Shown here one piece after another: positions 6,910 through 14,400 of a stretch of DNA of 24,712 nucleotides. The notes under the pieces were generated by a model. The model was not told the origin of the DNA, searched no databases, and worked only from the letters and a program-made list of their open reading frames with translations. Both the position numbers and the translations under genes were made by a program. The stretch is from Chloroflexota bacterium (GTDB lineage Bacteria; Chloroflexota; Anaerolineae; B4-G1). The first letter of the stretch is position 1, and each line of letters begins with the position of its first letter. Where the stretch lies: assembly GCA_024232355.1 (NCBI GenBank), contig JAAEPW010000708.1:1-24712 (forward strand). The letters run 5' to 3'.

Positions 6910-6914
6910 AAACG

Positions 6915-7010
6915 ATGCCATACCTGGAACTGTTCGCCCGCCGTGCAAGACCGGGGTGGACGGTGTTCGGAAACGAGAACCTACACATCGAACCAGGAGG
7001 TAAAAAATGA
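6915..7010 (+). pseudogene. C-terminal relic of an MT-A70-family DNA N6-adenine methyltransferase
   Basis: A 31-codon frame reads MPYLELFARRARPGWTVFGN and onward. It matches the typical C-terminal end of phage and plasmid MT-A70-family methylases (LELFARxxRPGWxxWGNE). An in-frame TAG at 6903-6905 closes it upstream, and the catalytic DPPW region is absent, so no methylase can be made. Its TGA (7008-7010) overlaps the ATG of the initiator gene (7007), and the initiator's Shine-Dalgarno sequence (AGGAGG) lies inside it. The tail may have been kept because it couples translation into the initiator. Confidence 0.6.
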
Positions 7011-9376
7011 CAGATTCAGATTCAACACTCAGACGCGAAGAACTTTACGATCTCCACGGCGTGCATCTGGACGCCTACGACGCCATCGTCCGTCCCGACC
7101 AGGTCTTGCCGATCCGCACCTATACCCTCCGTCGCTGGACCCCTATCTTGGGAGCAACGGGGTTCTGGCTGCTGCTATCGCTCCAACAATTGAGTTACCG
7201 CAACCCCAAAGGCCGCAATTGGTGTACGGTCAGCCGGGAGGTGTTAGCGAATGATGCCAGTCTGAGCGAAGCCTCCGTGCATCGGTATCTGCACGCCGAT
7301 GAATACACTTCACACGGCCTGGAGCATTGGGTCTGCTTGCCGAGCATTGATAAGATCCACCAACGGCGGCGTTGGTCTTCCCGTGCGGGTCGGATGACGC
7401 AGGCTATCAACCGCTACACCGTCGTGATGGACGCGCCGTTGGCTCCGGTGGACCAACGGGGGTTGGCTCAGTTTCTGCGGGAACAGGATAACATCGAATT
7501 GGCCTTGGAATCTCTAACGGTTCTCCCCCTGGCCGACCTGTTATCCTTGATGGACGATTGCGCGACTCGCTTCCAGGCGCTAGACAAGTGGGACACGCAC
7601 GCTTTCTACCCCACCGTGGCCGACGTCGTGCAAGCCATTGGTGTATCTTTGCCCGATACCAAGAAAGAGAGAACGCAATTCCTGAGCCTATGCAGTCGTG
7701 TCCAGCAAGCGTTCGTGGGCCAGGTCTACCTGGGCACGCAATACTTTCGCCGTCAATGGGTGCCGATCTTGGGCCACAAACTGGCTCTTGTGGTGACACA
7801 ACTGCGCTCCCATTGTTTCTGGAACGAGGACACACTCCGCGACGAGGTATCTATTGGCACCAAGGATCTAGCCAAAGCGTCGGGGTGCAGCTCGGGATGG
7901 CTACGTAGAACCTACAAGGATGATTTGGCTCAACATTTCTTCGTTGTAGCCAAGCAAGGTCGTGGCAAGCAACCCCAGTTTCAGGTTGTACTACGGGAAC
8001 CTTTGGCACCCCAAGATAAAGCAGAATACCAAGCATTGTTGAATGCCGGAGAGATGGATCCCGAGAATGGGCAATTAGGTCTTCCTGAACTGTCACCAAC
8101 ACTGGCAAACGGAACTGGTGAACGTCTCGGAACTGAGCAAACGGACCTAGTGAACGTCTCGGAATCGACAAACGGACCTAGTGAACGTCTCGGAACAGAA
8201 CAAACGAACCTAGTGAACGCCTCGGGATCGGCAAACGGACCTGGTGAACGTCTCGGAACTGAGCAAACGGACCTGGTGAACGCCTCAGAATCGGCAAACG
8301 GACCTGGTGAACGCCTCGGAATCGAACAAACAGACCTGGTGAACGCCTCGGAGCCAGCAAACGGACCTAGTGAACAACATGTAAACACTAAAAGAAACAC
8401 TATTTGCATAAACACTCTTTTCTTCTTATCACTAAAGCAGCAGAAGCACGCGCGCGATTCTGCTACTGCTGCGCTGCTCGAAGAATTTGAAATCGGCTCA
8501 CCTTCTAATTCTCAAATTCTTTCTCTCGGACCTGACCCCGACGACGTCCGGGCCTGGATGTTGTATGCCCTCACCCAACCCGGTCTCCGAGACGGCGCCG
8601 AGACCGGCCCAGGATACGTGGTCAACAGCGCCGGGCGTGGTTACGTGGTCAACCGTATAAAAAAGGGGGAAACGCCACCGGACCGTTTTCGACGCTGGGC
8701 CAAACTCGCGCCGGACGAATGGCGTTCACTGTGGCGCGCTTGCCACTATATCGGCTCTGATCTCCAGGCACTCTCCCCCTCCCTCACCACCGATCTTGAC
8801 GCCTGGCACGATGATTTCGCCAGTGTGTTCCCCAAAGGACCGTTCGGAGATGAGAACGCAGAGCAATTGACTCTACTACCGCTCGTGCCACCAGTGATGG
8901 AAGCACCGGTAACCACTATGCCCCCTCTCGACGATGACCCCGTGCTGGCCCAGGTGACACAGTGGTATCTGGCCGAGATCAACCACCGTATCACGCCGAT
9001 GGTCGCCGATGATCTGCGCGAGCAGACGAGCGAACAGCGAAACATCGACGTGTGGGAATATGCGTTCTGGAAATCTCGCTCCGCCAACGGCATCAGACGC
9101 TGGAATTATACCACAGCCGTCATACACAATCCCGATATGGCGCGAGTCACAGCCTGGCTCAAGAGTGGCAAAAAGGCCGATCAGGTACCACAATCTCACC
9201 GCCGAACCTCTGGCAATAACGGGGGCAACCAGGGAGGCACCATCTCTCGCAAACCCTCGATTGATCCGGCAAACGACTATACCCCGGAGGAGATCAAAAT
9301 CCGCAGGGAGCGAATGCGCGAACACTCGAAAAGGCGACAAGAAGAAAGAGCACAAGCCGAAAGGAGGTCCAAATGA
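7007..9376 (+). CDS. Replication initiator: double winged-helix plus DnaD-like C-terminus, with embedded iterons
   Basis: This 789-aa protein has two related N-terminal segments, residues about 40-97 and 247-305. Each starts with an RRxW-type motif and PILG (LRRWTPILG and RRQWVPILG) and ends in a helix-turn-helix-like stretch, suggesting duplicated winged-helix DNA-binding domains. Residues about 371-455 are a low-complexity linker of four 21-aa repeats. The C-terminal part has a region near 540-600 (GYVVNRIKKGETPPDRFRRW) and a DnaD/DnaB_2-like helical region near 652-705 (ITPMVADDLREQ, then RRWNYTTAVI), then a basic tail. DnaD-type domains recruit or remodel the helicase loader. AGGAGG lies 6 nt before the ATG. 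A DnaC-like gene overlaps its 3' end by 4 bp. The initiator role is inferred from architecture and context. Confidence 0.72.
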   Translation: MTDSDSTLRREELYDLHGVHLDAYDAIVRPDQVLPIRTYTLRRWTPILGATGFWLLLSLQQLSYRNPKGRNWCTVSREVLANDASLSEASVHRYLHADEYTSHGLEHWVCLPSIDKIHQRRRWSSRAGRMTQAINRYTVVMDAPLAPVDQRGLAQFLREQDNIELALESLTVLPLADLLSLMDDCATRFQALDKWDTHAFYPTVADVVQAIGVSLPDTKKERTQFLSLCSRVQQAFVGQVYLGTQYFRRQWVPILGHKLALVVTQLRSHCFWNEDTLRDEVSIGTKDLAKASGCSSGWLRRTYKDDLAQHFFVVAKQGRGKQPQFQVVLREPLAPQDKAEYQALLNAGEMDPENGQLGLPELSPTLANGTGERLGTEQTDLVNVSESTNGPSERLGTEQTNLVNASGSANGPGERLGTEQTDLVNASESANGPGERLGIEQTDLVNASEPANGPSEQHVNTKRNTICINTLFFLSLKQQKHARDSATAALLEEFEIGSPSNSQILSLGPDPDDVRAWMLYALTQPGLRDGAETGPGYVVNSAGRGYVVNRIKKGETPPDRFRRWAKLAPDEWRSLWRACHYIGSDLQALSPSLTTDLDAWHDDFASVFPKGPFGDENAEQLTLLPLVPPVMEAPVTTMPPLDDDPVLAQVTQWYLAEINHRITPMVADDLREQTSEQRNIDVWEYAFWKSRSANGIRRWNYTTAVIHNPDMARVTAWLKSGKKADQVPQSHRRTSGNNGGNQGGTISRKPSIDPANDYTPEEIKIRRERMREHSKRRQEERAQAERRSK
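8118..8369 (+). repeat. Eight 31.5-bp iterons inside the initiator gene (candidate replication origin)
   Basis: Eight direct repeats, each opening GTGAACG(T/C)CTC(G/A)G, occupy 8118-8149, 8150-8180, 8181-8212, 8213-8243, 8244-8275, 8276-8306, 8307-8338 and 8339-8369. Lengths alternate 32, 31, 32, 31 and so on. Because 32 is not a multiple of three, odd copies encode GERLGTEQTDL-type peptide and even copies encode VNxSxxxNGPx. The paired 63-bp unit keeps the frame. The mean of 31.5 bp equals three turns of B-DNA. Conservation at DNA level across two frames points to selection on the DNA, as in origin iterons. Confidence 0.8.
8370..8437. other. AT-rich segment next to the iterons (candidate unwinding element)
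   Basis: Twenty of the 68 bases are G or C (about 29%), while the flanking coding DNA is clearly GC-richer. It directly follows the last iteron, within the initiator gene. Iterons followed by a short AT-rich stretch inside the initiator gene is the order found in lambdoid phage origins. Origin function here is inferred. Confidence 0.6.
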
Positions 9377-10299
9377 TGCAAACTGTAGCCGAGATTGGAC
9401 AACGACAACTGGAAGAACTGCGAGCGAAATACGCGCAACAGTTACGAGTGACCCCGACGCCATCGCCCCATACACAAGAACACGCGGGACACAATGGCAA
9501 AAACGGCAACGGGGCAAACTGGTGGAACCAGGTCAGCACACCGGTTCGTCCACAGATCAAAGAAGAGTGTTCGCTTTGCCGAGGATTGGGACGGGTGCGC
9601 ACCAATGTACCCATCGGTCAACCTGGCTTTGGCACACTCGTACCGTGCTCGTGCCAAGCCGAGGCGATCAGACAACGCGAGTTCGCCCGCTTGTCCCAGG
9701 TCTCTGGCATGTTACCCGAGGAGTTGTCACTCCGATTGGACGATGTCCAGGTCGATCCTCAAGACCAGGTGGTGGCCAAGACGCTGCCGATGGAAACACT
9801 GATCGCGCGCCAAGACACCGTGGCAATGCTGGAACTGGCCCACCGCTTTGTCGAGCAGCCCTGGGGATTCCTAACTCTTCACGGCACGTATGGCAACGCC
9901 AAGACGCTGATCTTGCAGGCCGTGGTCAACGAGTTCAGGGAACAGCGTGGGATCACGGGCGTTTACGTGAAAATGCGCGATTTGCTGAACTATGTCCGAG
10001 CAGGGTACGCGCCGGACGCCCAGGAAAATGCCCTGGCCCGCTACGAGCGGCTCAAAGCCGTGCCGGTGCTCGCTATCGACGAGATCGACGCCGCCAAGAT
10101 GACAGATTTCGCCTACGAGTTCCGCGCCGCTTTCCTGGATGATCGTTACCGGCTGGCGGTGGCCTGCCGGGCGCACACGTTGTTTGCGATGAACGGCGAG
10201 CCGTCCGAGTTGCCGGGGGATTTGTACGACCGGATGCGCGATGGACGGTTCGTGGTTTTTCACAATGCGGATGCTTCGATGCGTCCAGTGATGGGGTGA
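9373..10299 (+). CDS. DnaC-like AAA+ helicase loader with N-terminal zinc knuckle
   Basis: The product is 308 aa. A charged, disordered N-terminus is followed by four cysteines (C66, C69, C92, C94) of a zinc-binding segment as in many DnaC-like proteins. An AAA+ core follows, with a Walker A-like GTYGNAKT at 171-178 and Walker B VLAIDEID at 232-239. The third conserved glycine of GxxGxGKT is alanine here, a mild variant that may affect ATP binding. The C-terminus (DRMRDGRFVVFHN...MRP) looks complete for this family. A near-perfect AAGGAGGT lies at 9361-9368, and the ATG overlaps the initiator stop (ATGA), so the two are translationally coupled. The likely role is loading the replicative helicase at the origin in the preceding gene. 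Confidence 0.75.
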   Translation: MMQTVAEIGQRQLEELRAKYAQQLRVTPTPSPHTQEHAGHNGKNGNGANWWNQVSTPVRPQIKEECSLCRGLGRVRTNVPIGQPGFGTLVPCSCQAEAIRQREFARLSQVSGMLPEELSLRLDDVQVDPQDQVVAKTLPMETLIARQDTVAMLELAHRFVEQPWGFLTLHGTYGNAKTLILQAVVNEFREQRGITGVYVKMRDLLNYVRAGYAPDAQENALARYERLKAVPVLAIDEIDAAKMTDFAYEFRAAFLDDRYRLAVACRAHTLFAMNGEPSELPGDLYDRMRDGRFVVFHNADASMRPVMG

Positions 10300-10324
10300 G
10301 AATCCCATCGGCCAAGGAAAGACC

Positions 10325-10708
10325 GTGATCTTTGCCACCGCCCCGGAACTCCTGGCGATGGTCAGACAGGGCTTTGACGACGGGCGCGCCGAGTCCTTGA
10401 TCCATCTGTGTGAACGTGTGCCCTGGTTGGTGGTGGACGACCTAGGCGCTGAACGGCTGAACGACTGGGCTGCAGAGGTAATGTTCCGCATCTTTAACGC
10501 CCGCTACAGTACTTGCATCCCCACCTTGGTGGTGAGCAACGTCTGTCCCAACGACATCTCCGAACGGCGATTGCGCTCCCGTTTCCTGGACACCGGTCTG
10601 TGCCAGGTTGTGCCCAACGGCGCTGAAGACTATCGCCAGCGCAAGATAATGCCCCAGTGCGAGCCTATCTTCTCTGATCAATACTCGACAGCAACAGCGG
10701 AACGCTAG
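10325..10708 (+). pseudogene. Truncated second DnaC/IstB-like ATPase (no Walker A)
   Basis: From a GTG start the 127-aa frame matches the C-terminal half of DnaC-like loaders. It begins at the strand after the Walker A helix (VIFATAPELL). Walker B is WLVVDDLGAE, followed by the family's INAR-like segment (FNARYSTCIPTLVVSN) and an arginine-rich RRLRSRFLD. The ATP-binding P-loop and zinc-binding N-terminus are missing. In this frame a TGA at 10289-10291 lies a few codons upstream. AAGGAAAG at 10314-10321 could still permit translation. It is best read as a 5'-deleted duplicate of dnaC-like genes placed 25 bp after the intact copy. A trans-acting fragment is possible but unproven. Confidence 0.6.
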
Positions 10709-10715
10709 CAACAGC

Positions 10716-10871
10716 TTACTAACTCGAGTGTTGTGTTTTGGGTTTGAATCCCGCTTGAATAGGGTAAAACGGCGAGTTTTTGACCAAAAGTGCCACTTTT
10801 AGCCTGTTTTTGCCCTTGAAATAGTAAATCAGCCATATGGAAACGTTAAAACACAACACTCGAGTTACTAA
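10716..10871. mobile_element. 142-bp MITE-like element with 17-bp TIRs and 7-bp target duplication
   Basis: The ends are CTCGAGTGTTGTGTTTT (10723-10739) and its exact complement (10848-10864). The flanks carry the direct repeat TTACTAA at 10716-10722 and 10865-10871. The interior has no credible gene. It includes a small perfect hairpin (AAAAGTG at 10786 and CACTTTT at 10794). Perfect terminal inverted repeats, a short non-coding interior and a direct duplication of the flank are the hallmarks of a non-autonomous transposon moved in trans. No matching transposase is present in the window. Confidence 0.7.
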
Positions 10872-10950
10872 CAAAGTTCAGCTTCCCTGGCTCGATCTAG
10901 CTGCCAAGAGCCGTCTTTGGTCAGGTTGTTCAGGTCTGTGTCAGTTGCCA

Positions 10951-10971
10951 GCCAGTGATGCTGTCACTGGC
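10951..10971. repeat. Short hairpin GCCAGTGA/TCACTGGC
   Basis: GCCAGTGA (10951-10958) pairs with TCACTGGC (10964-10971) across a 5-nt loop. An overlapping alternative pairing uses GTTGCCAG and CTGGCAAC. No T-tract follows, so it is unlikely to be an intrinsic terminator. The rest of 10872-11093 shows only weak short frames, such as a 27-codon one at 11024-11107. Confidence 0.4.
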
Positions 10972-11093
10972 AACGTCCAAGCCCTAATCAACACACCCCA
11001 ATCTCCCCTACCAAATTGAACGGATGGGAAAAGTAGCCAAGACAGCTATCAACGTCATCAACCGCGTCACTAGACGCGCATTTACCAGGATCA

Positions 11094-11346
11094 ATGAGCA
11101 CGGCTAATCACTCACACAAGCTGTTGGCTCTGTATAACACAGCGAAAAAAAAGATGTTTTGCTGCATTATCGTCGCGCGCTTATCGCCAGCTCATTGCCC
11201 AATTTGGAACTTGACAAAGCACGTCCGCATCTCGATAGGTTAGTACCGATGAGACGAACCAGAGACAGATGTGGATTCTCACGGGTGACAATGACCAGGT
11301 GCGTCTGCGGTGGCAGGTGGTCGAGCAGAAAGGTGAGTACAAGTAG
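11094..11346 (+). pseudogene. Small hypothetical gene broken by two frameshifts
   Basis: Three consecutive frames join into one plausible protein of about 85 residues. The first is MSTANHSHKLLALYNTAKKK from the ATG at 11094. The second is DVLLHYRRALIASSLPNLEL... running to about 11250. The third is TDETNQRQMWILTGDNDQVR to the TAG at 11344-11346. The first shift coincides with a run of eight A's (about 11146-11153), a typical slippage site, and the second lies near 11246-11252. Composition in each segment is protein-like only in the chosen frame. The family is not recognised. Sequencing indels would produce the same picture. Confidence 0.45.
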
Positions 11347-11355
11347 ATGGGTGAT

Positions 11356-11384
11356 TTGCTACTACTCTCCGAATGTTGTATAAT
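11356..11384 (+). promoter_or_regulatory. Sigma-70-type promoter for the surface-protein cluster
   Basis: TTGCTA at 11356-11361 and a consensus TATAAT at 11379-11384 are separated by 17 bp, the optimal spacing. Transcription would start near 11391, about 70 bp before the ATG at 11464. This also argues against the in-frame ATG at 11347, which lies upstream of the promoter. Confidence 0.7.
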
Positions 11385-11463
11385 GAAGCTTCTTCAAGAC
11401 AAGACGTTATGCTACGTAGCCTTCATTCCGATAATCCACAGGTTCTTCGAATGGAGTTCACCA

Positions 11464-14400
11464 ATGCAAACTGTTACCAAATTTGTTGCAGCAGAAACTA
11501 ACCCACAGGCCAAAAATAGACCCGTTGCTGATTTGAGTTTGGGTCAACAAAGTTTGTCAGGCCAGAGCATTCCCAAACTCTGGTTTGGTAACGAAGGTAG
11601 ACAATTAGGGTTAACCATCATCCGCTTGTTAGCCGTCCTGAGCTTGAGTTTGACCTTGCTGTGGATCTTGATTGCCGTAACGCTACCGACGGCTCAAGCT
11701 GCCGGGTCAAGTTTGATTCAACCGTCCGCTGATTCAAGGTTGACCCATCCAGCCCAGCCTGACAAGGTTCAAGTGAGCCAAGAGGCGATGGCCCAGCAAT
11801 CCATCCCCAACCAGAGCCAGAGTAATGTGGATACCCTCCCCCCAGGGATGACAGCTGATGATTGGGCAACCATAGTGGGCCGGATTGAGGCCGATGCATA
11901 CAGTCTTGGACCCCTTGGCGCCAATGGCTATCAAGCCTTCAATCACACTCATGATCTGAGGTTTAGCTTTGCCCCGGCAGGTGTACGTGTGCTGCCCTCA
12001 AACAGCCCCGCTGAAGCCTCGTCGTGGCAGGTCAATTTGAGCCTGAGCCACTATGGTTATGGCCAGCAATTACAAGCTGTGCCTGCTGCTGAGATGGTGG
12101 TGACTGACAACCGCATTGAATACCGGCGCGATAATCTGATCGAATGGTATGTCAACAATAGCCAGGGCCTTGAACAAGGCTTTACCCTCGACCGGCCACC
12201 GGCCAGGCGGGCCAATATCGACGACCCGCTGCATCTGGTAATGGCCCTGGACACCGTTCTAACGCCCAAACTTTCTACAAGCGGGCAAAAGATTGATTTC
12301 ATAGATAGCAGGGGGCAAGCCCAATTCAGTTATGCCCATCTGTACGTATACGATGCCACTCATCGCAAGTTGGCGGCTCATCTGGTTCTACAAGCCCCGA
12401 GTCGGGTCGTGATTGTGATTGATGACCGTGAGGCAGTATATCCGCTTACGGTCGATCCTACAATTTATGGCGAGACAAAATTAGCCCCGGCGCTGGACAC
12501 AACAGCCGGTAATTTTGGACAGGCTGTGGCAATAGATGGCACTACCGCCGTTGTTGGTGCTCCAGGTGATTTTAACACCCTCGGAGGGGATGCCAGCCAG
12601 GGAGCGGTCTATGTTTTTGAGTTTAGCGGCTCGTGGATCCAAACCGCCAAGCTGATGGCCAGCGATGGGGCGGGGGGTGACAAGTTTGGCACCTCTGTCA
12701 GCATCAGTGGCGATACCATAGTCGTGGGGGCGCCGTTTGACGCTGATGCCGGGACTAGTACAGGTTCGGCTTATGTGTATGAGAAGGGGGCCACCTGGGC
12801 CACAGCCACCGAAACAAAACTAACGGCCAGTGATGCGGCCGGCAATTCCGCTTTTGGCATCTCGGTTAGCATCAATGGCGATGCGCTGGTTGTCGGCGCA
12901 AATTATAATAGTGGTACTGGCGCTGCGTATGTGTATGAAAAGGGCGCTACCTGGGCAGCAGCTAGCGAGACGAAATTGACGGCCAGTAATGCGGCTAACG
13001 GCAACCAGTTTGGCATCTCGGTCAGCATCAGCGACGATACGCTAGTCGTTGGTTCTCCGTTTGATGATGACGTTGGAAACAATTTCGGTTCGGCCTACAT
13101 CTATGAAAAGGGGGCTACCTGGGTTGTAATTACCCAGACAAAGAGATTGACGGCTAGTGTTGGGGCTAACAACAATGCTGCTTTTGGCACCTCGGTCAGT
13201 ATCAGTGGCGATACCATAGTTGCCGGTGCGATTGGCAGTGGCGGTAGGGGCGCGGCTTATGTGTATGAAAAAGGGGCCACCTGGGCCGTGTTCACTGAGA
13301 CCAGGCTAACAGCCGGTGATGGAGCCAATGGTGATCGCTTTGGTCAATCGGTCAGCATTAGTGGCGATACGCTAGTCGTTGCTTCTCCGTTTGATGATGA
13401 TGCCGGCAGTACTTCTGGTTCGGCGTACATATATGAGAGGGGGGCCACCTGGGCCGTGTTCACCGAGACAAAACTGACGGCCAGCGACGCGGCTGAGCAG
13501 GATCGATTTGGCAACTCTGTCAGCATCAGTGGCGATACGGCCATTGCCGGCGCGATTTTCAAGTTTAGCGGGACGGCCTATATGTATGCTAAGGGCGGGG
13601 GCTGGAGCAGTGGTAGCGCCAGTCAAGTTGCCAAACTGTTGCCCGATGGCAATGTCGGCAATAGCAATGATTTTTTTGGCGCCTCGATCAGTATTAGTGG
13701 CGATACGCTCGTTGTTGGCGCGCCGGGTGATATCAATGGTATTACCGAGACCGGTGCGGTGTATGTCTATGTCAAGGGAGATACCTGGGCCACGGCCAGC
13801 GAGACAAGATTGACTGCCAGCGATGGGACTAGTCTCGATGATTTTGGTCACTCGGTGAGTATTAGCGGGACCACACTGGTTGTTGGTTCGCCTAACGATG
13901 ACGATGCTGGTCTCAATTCCGGTTCAGTATACGTATATGAAAAGGGGGCCACCTGGGCTACGGCTACTGAGACAAAATTAACAGCCAGTGATGCGACTAA
14001 TGGCGACAAATTTGGTTACTCGGTGAGTATCGATGGCGATAGGCTCGTTGTAGGGGCATATCTTGATGGTTCTGGTTCGGCCTATGTGTATGAAAAAGGG
14101 GCTAGCTGGGCCGCTGCCAGCGAGGCGAAACTGACGCCCGGTGATGGTGCTGCCAATGATCGTTTTGGCAGCTCGGTCGGTATCAGTGGCAATACAGTTG
14201 TTGTTGGCTCGCCTTGGGATGACGATGCTGGCAGCAGTTCCGGTTCGGCTTATGTGTATGAAAAGGGAGCCACCTGGGCTGTGGTTACTGAGACCAAAGT
14301 GACCGCCGGCGATCATGCTGCCGGGGATGAGTTTGGCTACTCTGTTAGCATCAGCGGCGATACAGTTGTGGTGGGTTCGAATAAAGATGACGATGCTGGC

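Noticed and set aside
9009..10142. 377-codon + strand ORF overlapping the initiator and loader genes
   Set aside because: It is out of frame with two genes that have recognisable domains and strong start signals. Its product is arginine-rich and low in order, typical of a shadow frame.
10298..10327. GENPIGQGKT read as a Walker A motif before the truncated DnaC-like frame
   Set aside because: A stop lies just upstream in frame, and alignment by eye to the first loader places this segment after the P-loop helix, so the GKT is coincidental.
10740..10752. GGGTTTGAATCCC inside the MITE-like element looks like a tRNA T-arm
   Set aside because: Only three stem pairs form, the loop lacks the TTC core, and no acceptor, anticodon or D-arm sequence surrounds it.
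10720..10867. The inverted-repeat element considered as an integron attC site
   Set aside because: The ends do not fit the RYYYAAC/GTTRRRY boxes, pairing is perfect without the usual extrahelical bases, and the flanks carry a target-duplication-like direct repeat.
10837..11019. 60-codon ORF starting inside the MITE-like element
   Set aside because: No ribosome-binding site, it begins within the mobile element, and the composition is not protein-like. It also crosses hairpins.
13372..13851. Minus-strand ORFs of 70-220 aa within the FG-GAP and DUF11 repeats
   Set aside because: They are repetitive shadows of the + strand repeats without ribosome-binding sites.
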